64,000 nt of DNA. Origin: G963678255 sp963678255. GTDB taxonomy: Bacteria > Cloacimonadota > Cloacimonadia > Cloacimonadales > WRIO01. The stretch spans positions 992,001 to 1,056,000 of the forward strand of contig CAXXTW010000002.1 in NCBI GenBank assembly GCA_963678255.2. The letters are read 5' to 3'. Under the pieces are notes generated by a model, which was not told where the DNA came from, did no database searches, and was given only the letters and a program-made list of their open reading frames with translations. A program made the position numbers and the translations under genes. Positions 9,014-18,522 of this stretch are shown here, piece after piece (within the stretch, counting starts at the first letter, position 1; every line of letters begins with the position of its first letter).

Positions 9014-9802
9014 ATGTTAAAAAAAATATTTTTATTAAGTATTGTAATTGCATTGTTAGTAGGTTGTTCAAAAAAGCAACCAGAACCACAACAAAATGCA
9101 GTTGCAAAAATTGAAACAAGAAATTTTACTCTTCCCTCTTTTGCGGATTTGTTTAACTCTTTGGATTACCTTCAAAAACCAGATTTTGATAAAGCGCTTG
9201 CAAAAGAATATAAAAGTAATCCCAATGATGTCTTTATTGCTTCTTTTGATTTAGGTAAATTAACTGCTGATGCCATCATTGCTACGAAATCCAGAAACAA
9301 AACCAAATTGTCTGAAATTGCAAATGCCATGATTGAGAATTCTAAACTTATTGGTGTTAAAGAAGATGTTTTAAAACTTGCTGATGAATTAATAACATTG
9401 ATACAAACTGATAAATGGGAGGATCTACAATCTGCTTTAGACAAATATAAAAATCAGGTAGAAAACTCTTTGTATGAAACTCAACAGTTTGATCTTTTAA
9501 CTCTTGTACAAACTGGAGGATGGACTCAGGGTTTAAATAGATTATCATTCCTTATAAGTGCAAATTATAAAGAAGATAAAACTCAGGTTTTGAATCAAAA
9601 AGGTATTTTGGTTAATGTAGTTACTAATTTTAGTAAAATTGAAAATACAGAAATTATCAACAAACCTTGGTTTAAAACAATACAGAATAATTATTCTGAA
9701 ATTCAGAAAATAATAAAACCAATTGAAAAACAAACTTTTTCTTCTGATGACATCAATAAACTTATTAAGTTATCACAGTCCATCATTGAATCAGTAAAAT
9801 AA
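9014..9802 (+). CDS. Predicted outer-membrane/periplasmic lipoprotein, unknown function
   Basis: 262 aa from the ATG at 9014, chosen because CAGGAGG stands just before it; an earlier in-frame ATG at 8978 would destroy the signal peptide. It begins MLKKIFLLSIVIALLVGCSKK, a lipobox with Cys at residue 18. The mature part is helical and charged, with no motif I recognise. Monocistronic, bounded by its own terminator. Confidence 0.8.
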   Translation: MLKKIFLLSIVIALLVGCSKKQPEPQQNAVAKIETRNFTLPSFADLFNSLDYLQKPDFDKALAKEYKSNPNDVFIASFDLGKLTADAIIATKSRNKTKLSEIANAMIENSKLIGVKEDVLKLADELITLIQTDKWEDLQSALDKYKNQVENSLYETQQFDLLTLVQTGGWTQGLNRLSFLISANYKEDKTQVLNQKGILVNVVTNFSKIENTEIINKPWFKTIQNNYSEIQKIIKPIEKQTFSSDDINKLIKLSQSIIESVK

Positions 9803-9814
9803 CAGTTTTCTTTT

Positions 9815-9847
9815 AAAAAAGGCACAGAATTCTGTGCCTTTTTTTTT
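9815..9847. terminator. Bidirectional intrinsic terminator
   Basis: A perfect 18-nt palindrome GGCACAGAATTCTGTGCC (9821-9838) has an A-run before it and nine T after it. It terminates the lipoprotein gene on the plus strand and ridA on the minus strand. Confidence 0.92.
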
Positions 9848-10220
9848 AACTTTCCATAGCTATTAGCGAAATTTCAATATCTCCATTTTTTGGTAAACCT
9901 GAAACTTCTATGACTTCTCTCGCAGGATAAGGTTCACAAAAATACCGCTTATATATGTCATTTAATATTGCAAAGTTACTCATATCCTTAATAAAGACTG
10001 ACACTTTTACTACATGAGAAAAAGTCATATTTGAAGCAGTTAATATGTTTTTAAGATTATTAAAAACCAATAATGCTTGATCTTCAAAAGAAGAAACTAA
10101 TTCTCCACTAATTGGGTCAAGTCCTAATTGACCTGAAATAAATAATGTCCCTTTTTTAAAGGCTGCTTGTGAATAAGGACCTATTGCCTGAGGGGCATTT
10201 GGGGTTGAAATTGATTTCAT
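9846..10220 (-). CDS. ridA: RidA family reactive imine/enamine deaminase
   Basis: Hydrolyses 2-aminoacrylate and related imines released by PLP enzymes; a cytoplasmic trimer. The protein is 124 aa with the usual landmarks: N-terminal APQAIGPYSQAA, then FISGQLGLDP, and the C-terminal block PAREVIEVSGLPKNGDIEIS with the catalytic Arg. It is the last gene of the leftward operon, 17 nt downstream of hisS. Confidence 0.95.
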   Translation of the reverse strand: MKSISTPNAPQAIGPYSQAAFKKGTLFISGQLGLDPISGELVSSFEDQALLVFNNLKNILTASNMTFSHVVKVSVFIKDMSNFAILNDIYKRYFCEPYPAREVIEVSGLPKNGDIEISLIAMES

Positions 10221-10237
10221 TTTTTTTCTCCAATTCT

Positions 10238-11509
10238 TTATATATTTCCAATTGCTTTTTTTAACCGAATCAGATATTCTGATACATGGCCAATAGATAT
10301 AACTTCTTGATAGTCTTTTATAAAATTTTTAATACTCACTTTTCCATCTCGTATCATTTCTTCTGTAATAAATATTACAACTTGTGATTCTGAATTATCT
10401 AATTTATGATTAATTTTCTTATAATCTTCATCAAAATCAATTATTTCTGTATGAATATTATGCTCATGTAATTCTTGAATAATCTGTAAGACCACTAGTT
10501 CTAAGTTTTTGGCCATGGGAGTGATTGTAACCCGAAAAGGTAATTCTTTTATGCTAATTAATCTTAAATCGCTCAATAATTGAATAATGTTGTCCATATT
10601 AGCGGAAAATCCAATAGCTGGCATATCTTTACCAATAATCGATTTTGAGAGTAAATCATACCTCCCTCCATTTCCCAATATCACTTTTTTATTATCAATT
10701 TCGTAAATAAAATTAAAAACTGTTTGATTATAATAATTGAATGATGATGGCATATAAGGATTTACTGAATAAATTATACCTAAATTTGAAAGCATCCTTT
10801 GAATATTTTTAAAACTCTTGCTACAATCTGGACAAAGAAGTTCTATAACATTCGGTGACTTTTCTGAAAGCTTTTGACAATTTGTATTAATACATTGAAG
10901 AATTTGTAATGGATTAATTTGGGTTTGATATTGACACTCGGGACACAAGTGATCTTGTTCTTCCTGGACAAAATTCTTCATTTCCTGAATATATCTAGGT
11001 CGGCAAACTTCACAACCAAAACTACTTAATTCAATTTTAACCTGATGAAGGCCTAAACGATGAAACATTTTTTGACCTAGTAATAAGATTTCATTATCAG
11101 CCAAATGGGTTACATTTCCAATTAACTCAACACCTAATTGATGAAACTGCACAAGTTGAGCATTATTCTTCCTTCTGAACATTGGGCCAATATAATATAA
11201 ACGTTGTGGCATTTCTTGAGAATCAGATTTTATAAAATTTTGTAATACAGTAATCGTACCTTCAGGTCTCAGACTTAGGTTCTGCTGTTCGTTCAAGCTA
11301 AACAGAAATTGTTTAGAATAATCAAAATGCTCATTAAAAAAGGAGAGATAGGATTTAAACAAATCTTGTGATTGTACTATTGATGTTCTGATTTCTTTAT
11401 AATTATTTAACTCCATTGTTTCATGTATTGTCTTTTCAACAGCTGTCCATTTCCACACTTCAGTTGGTAGAATATCCTGTTGAGTGTTCTTTGAAATATC
11501 AAAATGCAT
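10238..11509 (-). CDS. hisS: Histidyl-tRNA synthetase
   Basis: Charges tRNA-His. The protein is 423 aa and a class II synthetase. Motif 2 (RLYYIGPMFRRKNNAQL) starts at about residue 103, with QFHQLGVELIG at 121-131. Motif 3/HisA region GGRYDLLSK lies near 281, where most HisRS have GGRYDGL. An insert at residues 166-229 carries eight cysteines in CxxC-like pairs (166/169, 189/192, 206/211, 226/229), suggesting bound zinc. GGAG precedes the ATG, which lies inside the end of the vanZ-like gene (11-nt overlap). Confidence 0.93.
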   Translation of the reverse strand: MHFDISKNTQQDILPTEVWKWTAVEKTIHETMELNNYKEIRTSIVQSQDLFKSYLSFFNEHFDYSKQFLFSLNEQQNLSLRPEGTITVLQNFIKSDSQEMPQRLYYIGPMFRRKNNAQLVQFHQLGVELIGNVTHLADNEILLLGQKMFHRLGLHQVKIELSSFGCEVCRPRYIQEMKNFVQEEQDHLCPECQYQTQINPLQILQCINTNCQKLSEKSPNVIELLCPDCSKSFKNIQRMLSNLGIIYSVNPYMPSSFNYYNQTVFNFIYEIDNKKVILGNGGRYDLLSKSIIGKDMPAIGFSANMDNIIQLLSDLRLISIKELPFRVTITPMAKNLELVVLQIIQELHEHNIHTEIIDFDEDYKKINHKLDNSESQVVIFITEEMIRDGKVSIKNFIKDYQEVISIGHVSEYLIRLKKAIGNI

Positions 11510-11882
11510 GTTGTTTTCTCCAGAAAGTGTAATAAGAATAATACAAAAGCATAAATACTAATATTCCGAGTATGTCAGCGATAATATCGTAAATTGAACA
11601 ACTACGACCAGGAATAAATAATTGATGCAATTCATCTAATATTGGCATTATTATTAATATTTTTGATAAATTAATAATATTTTTCTTAAAAGAGTTTCCC
11701 TTTTCTATTTGGTAATTAACAAACAAGAAAGAAAGTATAAAATACTCAGAAAAATGAACAAATTTATCAAAGAAGATAATCCTGATTTCAGGAATATTTT
11801 TAGAAGGAATAGAAGTAATTACCAACATAAATGTTATCCACATTACTAATAAAAGCTTATTATTTATTATTTTTAACCTCAA
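11499..11882 (-). CDS. VanZ-like membrane protein
   Basis: About 127 aa. I start it at the TTG at 11882 because AAAGGAG lies 6 nt upstream; the longer frame would put that ribosome site inside the gene. It has four likely membrane helices. The core DKFVHFSEYFILSFL and the later LDELHQLFIPGRSCSIYDIIADILGI match the VanZ family (conserved D-K-x-x-H, E-x-x-Q and D-x-x-x-D/N). Function in this family is poorly known outside glycopeptide resistance. It sits between the DUF3108 gene and hisS in one operon. Confidence 0.85.
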   Translation of the reverse strand: MRLKIINNKLLLVMWITFMLVITSIPSKNIPEIRIIFFDKFVHFSEYFILSFLFVNYQIEKGNSFKKNIINLSKILIIMPILDELHQLFIPGRSCSIYDIIADILGILVFMLLYYSYYTFWRKQHAF

Positions 11883-11929
11883 AACTTCTCCTTTAATTAC
11901 CAATTATATATATCGTTATGACAATTAAT

Positions 11930-12646
11930 CTATTTTTCATAATCTGTCAATACCCATGTAACAGAAAATGGAAAAGTGACATATTCTGCTTTTATAGGAA
12001 TCTGTTTATCATCATCTGTAAACCAAAAAAATAAAACATTCTTTTCATTTACTAAATTATTCGTTAGTAAATCACTCTTCTTCTTCTTTTTATGGTCTAT
12101 TCTTATAAATTTAATCTGAACTTTTGCAGTTTTTATCTTTCCAAATATAGAAGAATTTTCTTCTATTCCTATTTTATGATATTGTGCTTTCCAGAGAATT
12201 TGATTTGAGTCTATAGAAATATTACCTTTATTGTTTAAATCAGTTTTTCTTAAATAAGATAATGCTGAAAAAAAATCTCTAGTTTCATTTTCTATTAGAA
12301 ACTGATTACTATACTGAGTTAATGAATCAAAATAAACAGCATTTTTATCTGATCTATGATATTTAGTGACTGAATTTTCTTTATACTTATCCTGATTAAT
12401 TATTTTTTTATAAACACTTGGCAAACAATTATCTTCAAATTCAATTTGATAATGATTGTCTAATTTGTCTGCCAAAAATTTAGTTATCCCTGATGATGTA
12501 GCTTCTACCTGTAGTGAATGATTATTATATAAAAATTGAACATTTGCTACTGAAATTCCCAAGTATTGGATTGAAAATTTAAGCTTTTCTCCATAAAGAT
12601 GAAAAATCATGAATAATAATACTATAAGAATTTTATATTTCTTCAT
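11930..12646 (-). CDS. DUF3108 family secreted protein
   Basis: 238 aa from the ATG at 12646, which overlaps the end of the corC-like gene and has GAAGG just before it. A signal peptide (MKKYKILIVLLFMIFHLYG) leads a beta-rich periplasmic protein. LKFSIQYLGISVANVQF near the start and the later FWFTDDDKQIPIKAEY match DUF3108. Members are predicted periplasmic proteins of unknown role in FCB and Proteobacteria. Confidence 0.8.
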   Translation of the reverse strand: MKKYKILIVLLFMIFHLYGEKLKFSIQYLGISVANVQFLYNNHSLQVEATSSGITKFLADKLDNHYQIEFEDNCLPSVYKKIINQDKYKENSVTKYHRSDKNAVYFDSLTQYSNQFLIENETRDFFSALSYLRKTDLNNKGNISIDSNQILWKAQYHKIGIEENSSIFGKIKTAKVQIKFIRIDHKKKKKSDLLTNNLVNEKNVLFFWFTDDDKQIPIKAEYVTFPFSVTWVLTDYEK

Positions 12647-13913
12647 TACCTTCAGCATTCAATAAATGTAATTTTACATAATTAATTCTTTGTCTTTTGA
12701 TTTGGGTAACAGTAAAAACAGCTTTATCGACTAATGTGTACGATTCGTTTTTTTGAGGCATATGATTTATCATATCAAAAATAAATGCTGCTAAATTTTC
12801 ATATTCATCTTCTATTTGTAAATCAAATTGATGATTTAAATCTGAAATATTATACATCCCACTCACAATATAATCAGTATCGTTGATTTTTGTAATCAAA
12901 GGCATCTCTTCATCATACTCATCCATGATCTCTCCAACTAATTGTTCCAAAATATCTTCCAGTGTGACTAACCCTGCGGTTCCACCATATTCATCTACTA
13001 CAATGGCTATTTGTATTTTCTTGGTTTTAAACTGGTTTAACAAATTTTGGATCTTCATGTTCTCCGTTACATAAAATGGTTTTCTCATAAGAGTATTTAA
13101 TTGTTTCTTCTCTGGATAAATTATAAGATCTTTTGCATATAAAACACCAATTATATCATCAATGGATTTTTGATAAACAGGAATCCTACTATAGCCAGAA
13201 TCTATGATTTTAGTTCGTGTATTTTCTATACTTTCAACTACATCAACACCAACGATATCTACTCGAGGGACGATGATCTCTTTTACTTCCGTTGTTGAAA
13301 ACTTAAAAATACTATCAATAATCCTTTTCTCATTTTCTTCTAGTGGATGATTATTTGATTTAGATTTTATAAAATTGTGAAAATCTTCTGATGTTAAAGT
13401 TGAACTTGAAGATGAATCTACATCATTCTTTTTTGTTATTAAAGAAACCAGTTTTTCTAATAAATAGATAACTGGGAAAAAAATAATTTTTAGTATTTCT
13501 ATTGGCAAACTAAAAAATGATGCAAATTTTATTGGTCTTGAAAAAGCAATAATTTTTGGTGTTATCTCCCCTAAAAACAATAATAAAATAGTCATTATTA
13601 TAATTTCAAAAGTGATAATAAATGGCTTGTAAGATTGATTTTGAATTACTTTATCAGCAAAATCTATTGCAATTAAAGTAGCTAAAGATGTTGCTAGAAT
13701 GTTTACTATTGTGTTACCTAATAATATGGTAATTAAAAGTTGTCTGGTTTTGTTTAATAATCTAAATATCCTTTTTGAGGATGAAGTGTTTATTTTTTCC
13801 AGTTTTTTTAAGTGAATTTTTGATAATGAAAAAAAAGCTGTTTCACTTCCTGAAAAAAATGCTGATAATAATAATAAGACAAATATGATTACGTAATAAT
13901 AACTGTCATCCAC
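12633..13913 (-). CDS. corC: CNNM/CBS/CorC_HlyC domain transporter-like protein
   Basis: 426 aa inner-membrane protein. The N-terminal DUF21/CNNM domain (about 1-190) has several helices and the family opening LLSAFFSGSETAFFSLS. A paired CBS module follows (about 205-330, VPRVDIVGV and IAIVVDEYGGTAGLVTLEDI). The CorC_HlyC C-terminal domain is at about 345-420. Relatives act in magnesium or cobalt export or tolerance. It overlaps ybeY by 8 nt. Confidence 0.9.
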   Translation of the reverse strand: MDDSYYYVIIFVLLLLSAFFSGSETAFFSLSKIHLKKLEKINTSSSKRIFRLLNKTRQLLITILLGNTIVNILATSLATLIAIDFADKVIQNQSYKPFIITFEIIIMTILLLFLGEITPKIIAFSRPIKFASFFSLPIEILKIIFFPVIYLLEKLVSLITKKNDVDSSSSSTLTSEDFHNFIKSKSNNHPLEENEKRIIDSIFKFSTTEVKEIIVPRVDIVGVDVVESIENTRTKIIDSGYSRIPVYQKSIDDIIGVLYAKDLIIYPEKKQLNTLMRKPFYVTENMKIQNLLNQFKTKKIQIAIVVDEYGGTAGLVTLEDILEQLVGEIMDEYDEEMPLITKINDTDYIVSGMYNISDLNHQFDLQIEDEYENLAAFIFDMINHMPQKNESYTLVDKAVFTVTQIKRQRINYVKLHLLNAEGNEEI

Positions 13914-14358
13914 GATAGTTTTTACACTCCCTTTGTATCTGTATTTTTTTTAATTCTGATTGAATGGATACTTCTATCTCTTTCATTTTCCTCTTTTCTA
14001 TATCATTTAAATGATCATACCCTTTAAGATGTAGTAAACCATGGATAATCAATTCGCTGAATTCTTCCATCAATGACTTACTTCCTTTTTGCATATCTGC
14101 CACTCTCATGTCAATTAAAATATCTCCTAAAAATGGAATGCCTGCAAATTCTGAAGGAAAAGAAAGAACATCTGTTTCTTGATTCTTTCCTCTGTAACGC
14201 TGATTATACGATGATATTAATCCGCTATCATCGAGTTTTATACAAAATTGAGCATCTTCTGAAAACAAAGAAAAATGATCAAATACTCTGATAATGTCAT
14301 CTATAACGGTTTCATTTATTGTATAATGACTTTCATTGATGAGTTCATAATGCGTCAT
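13906..14358 (-). CDS. ybeY: Endoribonuclease YbeY
   Basis: Metal-dependent RNase for 16S rRNA maturation and ribosome quality control. The protein is 150 aa. The zinc-binding motif HGLLHLKGYDH (residues 106-116) is intact and GDILIDM precedes it. It lies between a PgpH-like gene and a CorC-like gene, an order seen in many bacteria, and overlaps both. Confidence 0.96.
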   Translation of the reverse strand: MTHYELINESHYTINETVIDDIIRVFDHFSLFSEDAQFCIKLDDSGLISSYNQRYRGKNQETDVLSFPSEFAGIPFLGDILIDMRVADMQKGSKSLMEEFSELIIHGLLHLKGYDHLNDIEKRKMKEIEVSIQSELKKIQIQRECKNYRG

Positions 14359-16460
14359 TTTTTATCCTCTGGATATTCAATTCTCTTCCTATAAACGCTT
14401 TCCAAAATTGGTATCATTGTCGACTTTACAATATTTAAATCTCGCATAGTGATCGGAGCATCATCTAACTGATGATCTTCTAATAATTTCAAAATTGTGT
14501 CATTAACTATTTTATTAATAGTTACTGAATTATATTCTTTCAAAGATTTTGCTGTTGATTCTACAATATCAGCAATCATCACCAATACTGCTTCTTTTGT
14601 CTGAGGTCGAGGCCCTGTGTACATAAAAGAATTTTCATCAATTATTAATCCCTGTTCAAGTGCTTTATGTAAAAAAAACCTAATCTTACTGTCTCCATGA
14701 TGCTGTATGATTATATCCTGTATTACTTTGGGAAGTTTGTGCTGTTTTGCTAATTGAATTCCATTTAAGACATGGTCACGAATTCTTGTTGAACTTTCTG
14801 TTGGTGCTAAATTTTTATGTATATTTACAGAATCAACATTATTTTCTATAAATATACTAGGTTCTGTTAATTTCCCAATATCATGATAATAACTCCCTAC
14901 TCTTGCGATAAGTGGATTAGCTCCAATTGCTTCTGCTGTTGCTTCTGCTAAATTTCCTACAACCAGCGAATGATAATAGGTTCCTGGGGCTTCTTTTGCC
15001 AGTTGCTTTAATAATGGCTTATTGAAATCTAATAATTCCAACAAGGTCTGTTTACTAGAAAAGTTTAACTTACGATCTATAAAAGGAGCAAAAAGTATTG
15101 AGCCTATAATTGATAATATTATTGATACCGTGCCAAAAAACAAATTCTTACTGAATAGAGGTAACCCCTCATTCCGATACAAAGTCATGGCTATTAAACT
15201 TGTGGTAAACCCTAATAACATATAAATAAAAATAATAAAATAATTGACCTGATTGCTCCTTTTGATTGCTAATATTCCAAATACTGAAGCAAAGAATAAA
15301 TTTATTAAATAATACATATTCCAGTTTAAAAACTGCCCTACTAGAAATATATCCATCACTGCAAAAAGTAAGCCATAATTCCCTGCATATATTAAAGAAA
15401 CTACTAAGATGATTAAGGGAAAGGGTATCACGGATATGACTTTTGTATCAAAACTATAAAAAACTACAACAGATATTATTACAGAAAAAACAAAGCAGGA
15501 TAAAGAAAATAAAAAATAATTTAATGCTTCAAATTGCTTACTAAAAAATATCATAGAAAATGTATAAAATACGCTTAAAAGCAATAAACAAAAAAGAAAC
15601 TGCCCTAAAGAAGATAAAATCAAAGTGGGATAATCTCTCTGTAAATTCTTTTCCTTGTATGCTTTTACCAAAGATTCTATTTTTATAATATCTGTATTAG
15701 TGATCCTATGATTCTTAACCACTATATATTCGTTCTTTTCTACTTTGCCTAACACTGGGTCTATACTTTTCCGTATATCATTCTTTTCTTTTTCTGTCGA
15801 AACCTGATCTAACTCTAAATTCGCTTCTAATATCGAATTTAATAAATCATCCGCAACATTCTTCAGAGTTGAAACATCAATACTTCGCAGTATTCTTCTC
15901 TTTGCCTCATCTACAGATAATAAATCTGTCTTTTTATACACTTTTATCTGATTTTTGTCATTAATTCTTATTTCGGGATAAGTTAATCGTTCATCATATA
16001 TCCCATATCTCATGATCAAAGAAATCTGTTCAGTAAATAAACTATAGACAAATAATCTATTTTTCTGATTTTTTAAATAGTTTAATGTATTTTGATTAAG
16101 ATCAAATCCATTTTTTGATAATCTGTTTTTAAAATTTAGAGTATCACTTGATTCAAAAGCGTTATTAAATTCTAAAAATAAATAATCAATTTTTTTCTGT
16201 AAATTAAACTTAACGTCCTCAGATATTTTGAAAATTGGGAGTAAAATATTTAATCTTTCATTGACTTCATGATTTAGTATTGGTTCTGGTTTAAAAATTG
16301 TATATGAAAAAGGGGCTTTTATGGCTTCCTGTGTGATTTGACCAATCTGATATTGATACATAGGAATTGAATTGTTATAAAAACTCAAATAAAAGTAAAT
16401 TAGAGCTAGTATTAAAGAAGCTCCGCAAATATAATAAAAATATAATTTTCTAATTTTCAT
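14355..16460 (-). CDS. pgpH: 7TM-HD domain phosphodiesterase (PgpH-like)
   Basis: 701 aa. One N-terminal membrane helix is followed by a long extracytoplasmic 7TMR-HDED region, a seven-helix membrane block (about 280-465), and a cytoplasmic HD domain. The HD landmarks are GTYYHSLVVGNLAE, GSYYHDIGKL near residues 520-530, and IIQHHGD. The family degrades cyclic di-AMP, which would link this gene to osmotic and cell-wall control. Its likely Shine-Dalgarno (GGGAGG) is one arm of the upstream gene's terminator hairpin. First gene of the operon running to ridA. Confidence 0.9.
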   Translation of the reverse strand: MKIRKLYFYYICGASLILALIYFYLSFYNNSIPMYQYQIGQITQEAIKAPFSYTIFKPEPILNHEVNERLNILLPIFKISEDVKFNLQKKIDYLFLEFNNAFESSDTLNFKNRLSKNGFDLNQNTLNYLKNQKNRLFVYSLFTEQISLIMRYGIYDERLTYPEIRINDKNQIKVYKKTDLLSVDEAKRRILRSIDVSTLKNVADDLLNSILEANLELDQVSTEKEKNDIRKSIDPVLGKVEKNEYIVVKNHRITNTDIIKIESLVKAYKEKNLQRDYPTLILSSLGQFLFCLLLLSVFYTFSMIFFSKQFEALNYFLFSLSCFVFSVIISVVVFYSFDTKVISVIPFPLIILVVSLIYAGNYGLLFAVMDIFLVGQFLNWNMYYLINLFFASVFGILAIKRSNQVNYFIIFIYMLLGFTTSLIAMTLYRNEGLPLFSKNLFFGTVSIILSIIGSILFAPFIDRKLNFSSKQTLLELLDFNKPLLKQLAKEAPGTYYHSLVVGNLAEATAEAIGANPLIARVGSYYHDIGKLTEPSIFIENNVDSVNIHKNLAPTESSTRIRDHVLNGIQLAKQHKLPKVIQDIIIQHHGDSKIRFFLHKALEQGLIIDENSFMYTGPRPQTKEAVLVMIADIVESTAKSLKEYNSVTINKIVNDTILKLLEDHQLDDAPITMRDLNIVKSTMIPILESVYRKRIEYPEDKK

Positions 16461-16491
16461 ACAAAAAATAGCCTCCCATTAGGAGGCTATT
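16459..16491 (-). terminator. Intrinsic terminator after the LysM gene, overlapping the pgpH start region
   Basis: On the minus strand, AATAGCCTCC / GGAGGCTATT (10 bp, 5-nt loop) is followed by TTTTTTGT and immediately by the pgpH ATG. The downstream arm contains GGGAGG, the only purine-rich ribosome site before pgpH, so folding would hide it. Confidence 0.85.
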
Positions 16492-16502
16492 CTGTCAAGT
16501 AA

Positions 16503-17393
16503 TTAATCTCTAGGTATCGAGAATATTTGTTCTGGATATATCAAATTTGGATCCTTAATCTGATCTTTGTTTGCTCTGTATATATGAGTCCATTTTGAAC
16601 CCTTTCCATAAACCTCAGGATATGCTGAAATCTTCCATAAACTTTCACCACTATAGACTTTCCAACTTCCAGGTAAACCACGAGGAATCTTCAAATCCAT
16701 TCCGTCTGAAATAACGTTAGGATCTTTGATCTGATCACGATTTGCTCTATAGATAATTCCCCACTTATTGGAATCACCATAAATAAATGAATAAGCTGAA
16801 ATCTTAGATAAATAATCACCTTTCTTAACCTGATAATTATCTTCATAATAGGCAGGTTTATCACTAGAGGATATCTTGTTCATAGATTCTTTTATTGCAT
16901 TGTATCTTCTGTGAATATCTGAAAAATCTCTTTTAAATTCTGGTAACTGAGCTAATCGATTCTTGCCTTCATTGTTAATGGTCTCATTTAATTCGATAAA
17001 TTCTTTTTGTTTCTCCCAAAATTGTGAATCACTCATCTTCTCCCAGTTAGTCAAATCGTTTTTGATATTTGTAATTCTGGTTCTAAAGTCTGCTATGTTT
17101 TTTTCGGAGATTCCAAGTTTTTCAGTTAATGCTGTAATCTCCTGATTGACTGATTCAATCCTACTTTGTAACACAGCAATCTCTTTATCAAGATTTCCCT
17201 GATTTTCGATTGCTGAAGTTTTTCTGCCTTGTAATGCTATCATCTCTGCATTTAAATCATTGCAATACTGTTCTCTTTCGCTAGAACTGAGTTTCTTGTA
17301 TTCCCCATCTGTCAAATATGTAACTCGAGCAGATAAAAGAATTGGAATAAGCAAGAGGCTCATGATCATTATTATAATTGAAAATTTTCGCAT
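16503..17393 (-). CDS. Secreted coiled-coil protein with two C-terminal LysM domains
   Basis: 296 aa. Signal peptide at residues 1-22. The region of about 40-180 is strongly charged with heptad character and looks like coiled coil. Two LysM-type peptidoglycan-binding repeats fill the C-terminus; each has WxxIYRANxDQIKDPN (near 205-240 and 255-290), preceded by YQVKKGDYLSKISAY or WKVYSGESLWKISAY. Probably a periplasmic wall-anchored structural protein. It follows a small lipoprotein 9 nt upstream. Confidence 0.85.
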   Translation of the reverse strand: MRKFSIIIMIMSLLLIPILLSARVTYLTDGEYKKLSSSEREQYCNDLNAEMIALQGRKTSAIENQGNLDKEIAVLQSRIESVNQEITALTEKLGISEKNIADFRTRITNIKNDLTNWEKMSDSQFWEKQKEFIELNETINNEGKNRLAQLPEFKRDFSDIHRRYNAIKESMNKISSSDKPAYYEDNYQVKKGDYLSKISAYSFIYGDSNKWGIIYRANRDQIKDPNVISDGMDLKIPRGLPGSWKVYSGESLWKISAYPEVYGKGSKWTHIYRANKDQIKDPNLIYPEQIFSIPRD

Positions 17394-17402
17394 TTTTTCT
17401 CC

Positions 17403-17648
17403 TTACTGCTTCTGTGAATCGTCGATTTCCTTTAATGATTTTAATTTGTCTTCTCTTTCTTTAAGTTGCTTCTCCAAAAGAGCTTTCTGCTTTTGTTTTA
17501 CCATCACCTGCTCTTCTGCCTGAAGTGTCTCACTTTCTGCAATAGAAAGTTGATCTTTACTTACTGGTGGAGGAGGAGGTGTACAGGCAGTTAACATAAT
17601 CGCAGAAATTATTATAAATGCCAAACTTACTTTGATAATTGCCTTCAT
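17403..17648 (-). CDS. Small coiled-coil lipoprotein
   Basis: 81 aa. Signal peptide with lipobox LTAC (Cys22), a run of five prolines right after it, then a highly charged helix (about 36-81, QKQKALLEKQLKEREDKLKS). This is reminiscent of small outer-membrane lipoproteins that space the envelope. AAGGAG lies before the ATG. It pairs with the downstream LysM gene, so a joint role in tying outer membrane to peptidoglycan is plausible but inferred. Confidence 0.8.
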   Translation of the reverse strand: MKAIIKVSLAFIIISAIMLTACTPPPPPVSKDQLSIAESETLQAEEQVMVKQKQKALLEKQLKEREDKLKSLKEIDDSQKQ

Positions 17649-17748
17649 TTTTTTCTCCTTTTCTTAGATAAACCCAATTTTAACCAATCAACAATATGCT
17701 GTCAATATAAATCTTCTAAATAATATAACTAAAAATCATCTATTCGTC

Positions 17749-18522
17749 TCACTTTTTTTGTAAAATATCTAATAATATTTTCAAAAACAAAATAATAAAG
17801 ACCAAGATAAAAACGGGACGTATTAATTTTGATCCTTTTTTAACCACCATTTTTGAACCGATCATGTTACCAGAGATCCCTGCTATAGCTGCTGGTATTC
17901 CCAGAAGAAGTATCACCTTGCCATTGATTAAAAATGTGGTCATGGCTGCTATATTAGAGGCTAGATTTATCACCTTGGTGTTCCCGTTAGCTACTACAAA
18001 ATCGTAATGAAGCACTAATGTGAAAAATAATATTAAAAAGGATCCTGTCCCTGGTCCAAAAAATCCATCATAAAAACCTATAACCAAACCTGCTATTGAG
18101 GATAATAGTATTTTTTTAAAATTGCTGTAAATGTGTGAACTGTTCACCAATCCTATGTTTTTATTAACCAAAGTAAAAATTGTCATGACTGGTAACAATA
18201 TAGCTAATATGTAACTTAAAAAATCAGGTTTGATCATTAAAACTACTTTTGCGCCAACAAATGAACCCAACAAGGCAAATACTGCGCTGAATACTGCTAC
18301 TTTAACATCAATCATCCCATGTTTAAAATATCTCGCTGTTGAGAATAATGTCCCAAAACATGAAGAAAACTTGTTATTACCCAAGGCTAAATGAGGGGGT
18401 AATCCTGCAGCTAAATAACCTGGTACTGATATCAAACCACCACCACCTGCTATGGCATCAATGGCTCCTGCCAAAAATACTATTGGTAAAACTATTAAAT
18501 AGGTATATAGTGTTAGTTCCAT
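17749..18522 (-). CDS. TauE/SafE family membrane transporter
   Basis: 257 aa inner-membrane protein with about seven to eight helices. The first repeat has FLAGAIDAIAGGGGLISVPG and LALGNNKFSS; the second has VIGFYDGFFGPGTGSFLI and NGNTKVINLASNIAA. These two G-rich repeats define the TauE/SafE (YfcA) family, implicated in export or import of sulfite, sulfonates and other organic anions. Substrate cannot be told from sequence. Its start abuts the stop of the flippase-like gene. Confidence 0.9.
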   Translation of the reverse strand: MELTLYTYLIVLPIVFLAGAIDAIAGGGGLISVPGYLAAGLPPHLALGNNKFSSCFGTLFSTARYFKHGMIDVKVAVFSAVFALLGSFVGAKVVLMIKPDFLSYILAILLPVMTIFTLVNKNIGLVNSSHIYSNFKKILLSSIAGLVIGFYDGFFGPGTGSFLILFFTLVLHYDFVVANGNTKVINLASNIAAMTTFLINGKVILLLGIPAAIAGISGNMIGSKMVVKKGSKLIRPVFILVFIILFLKILLDILQKK

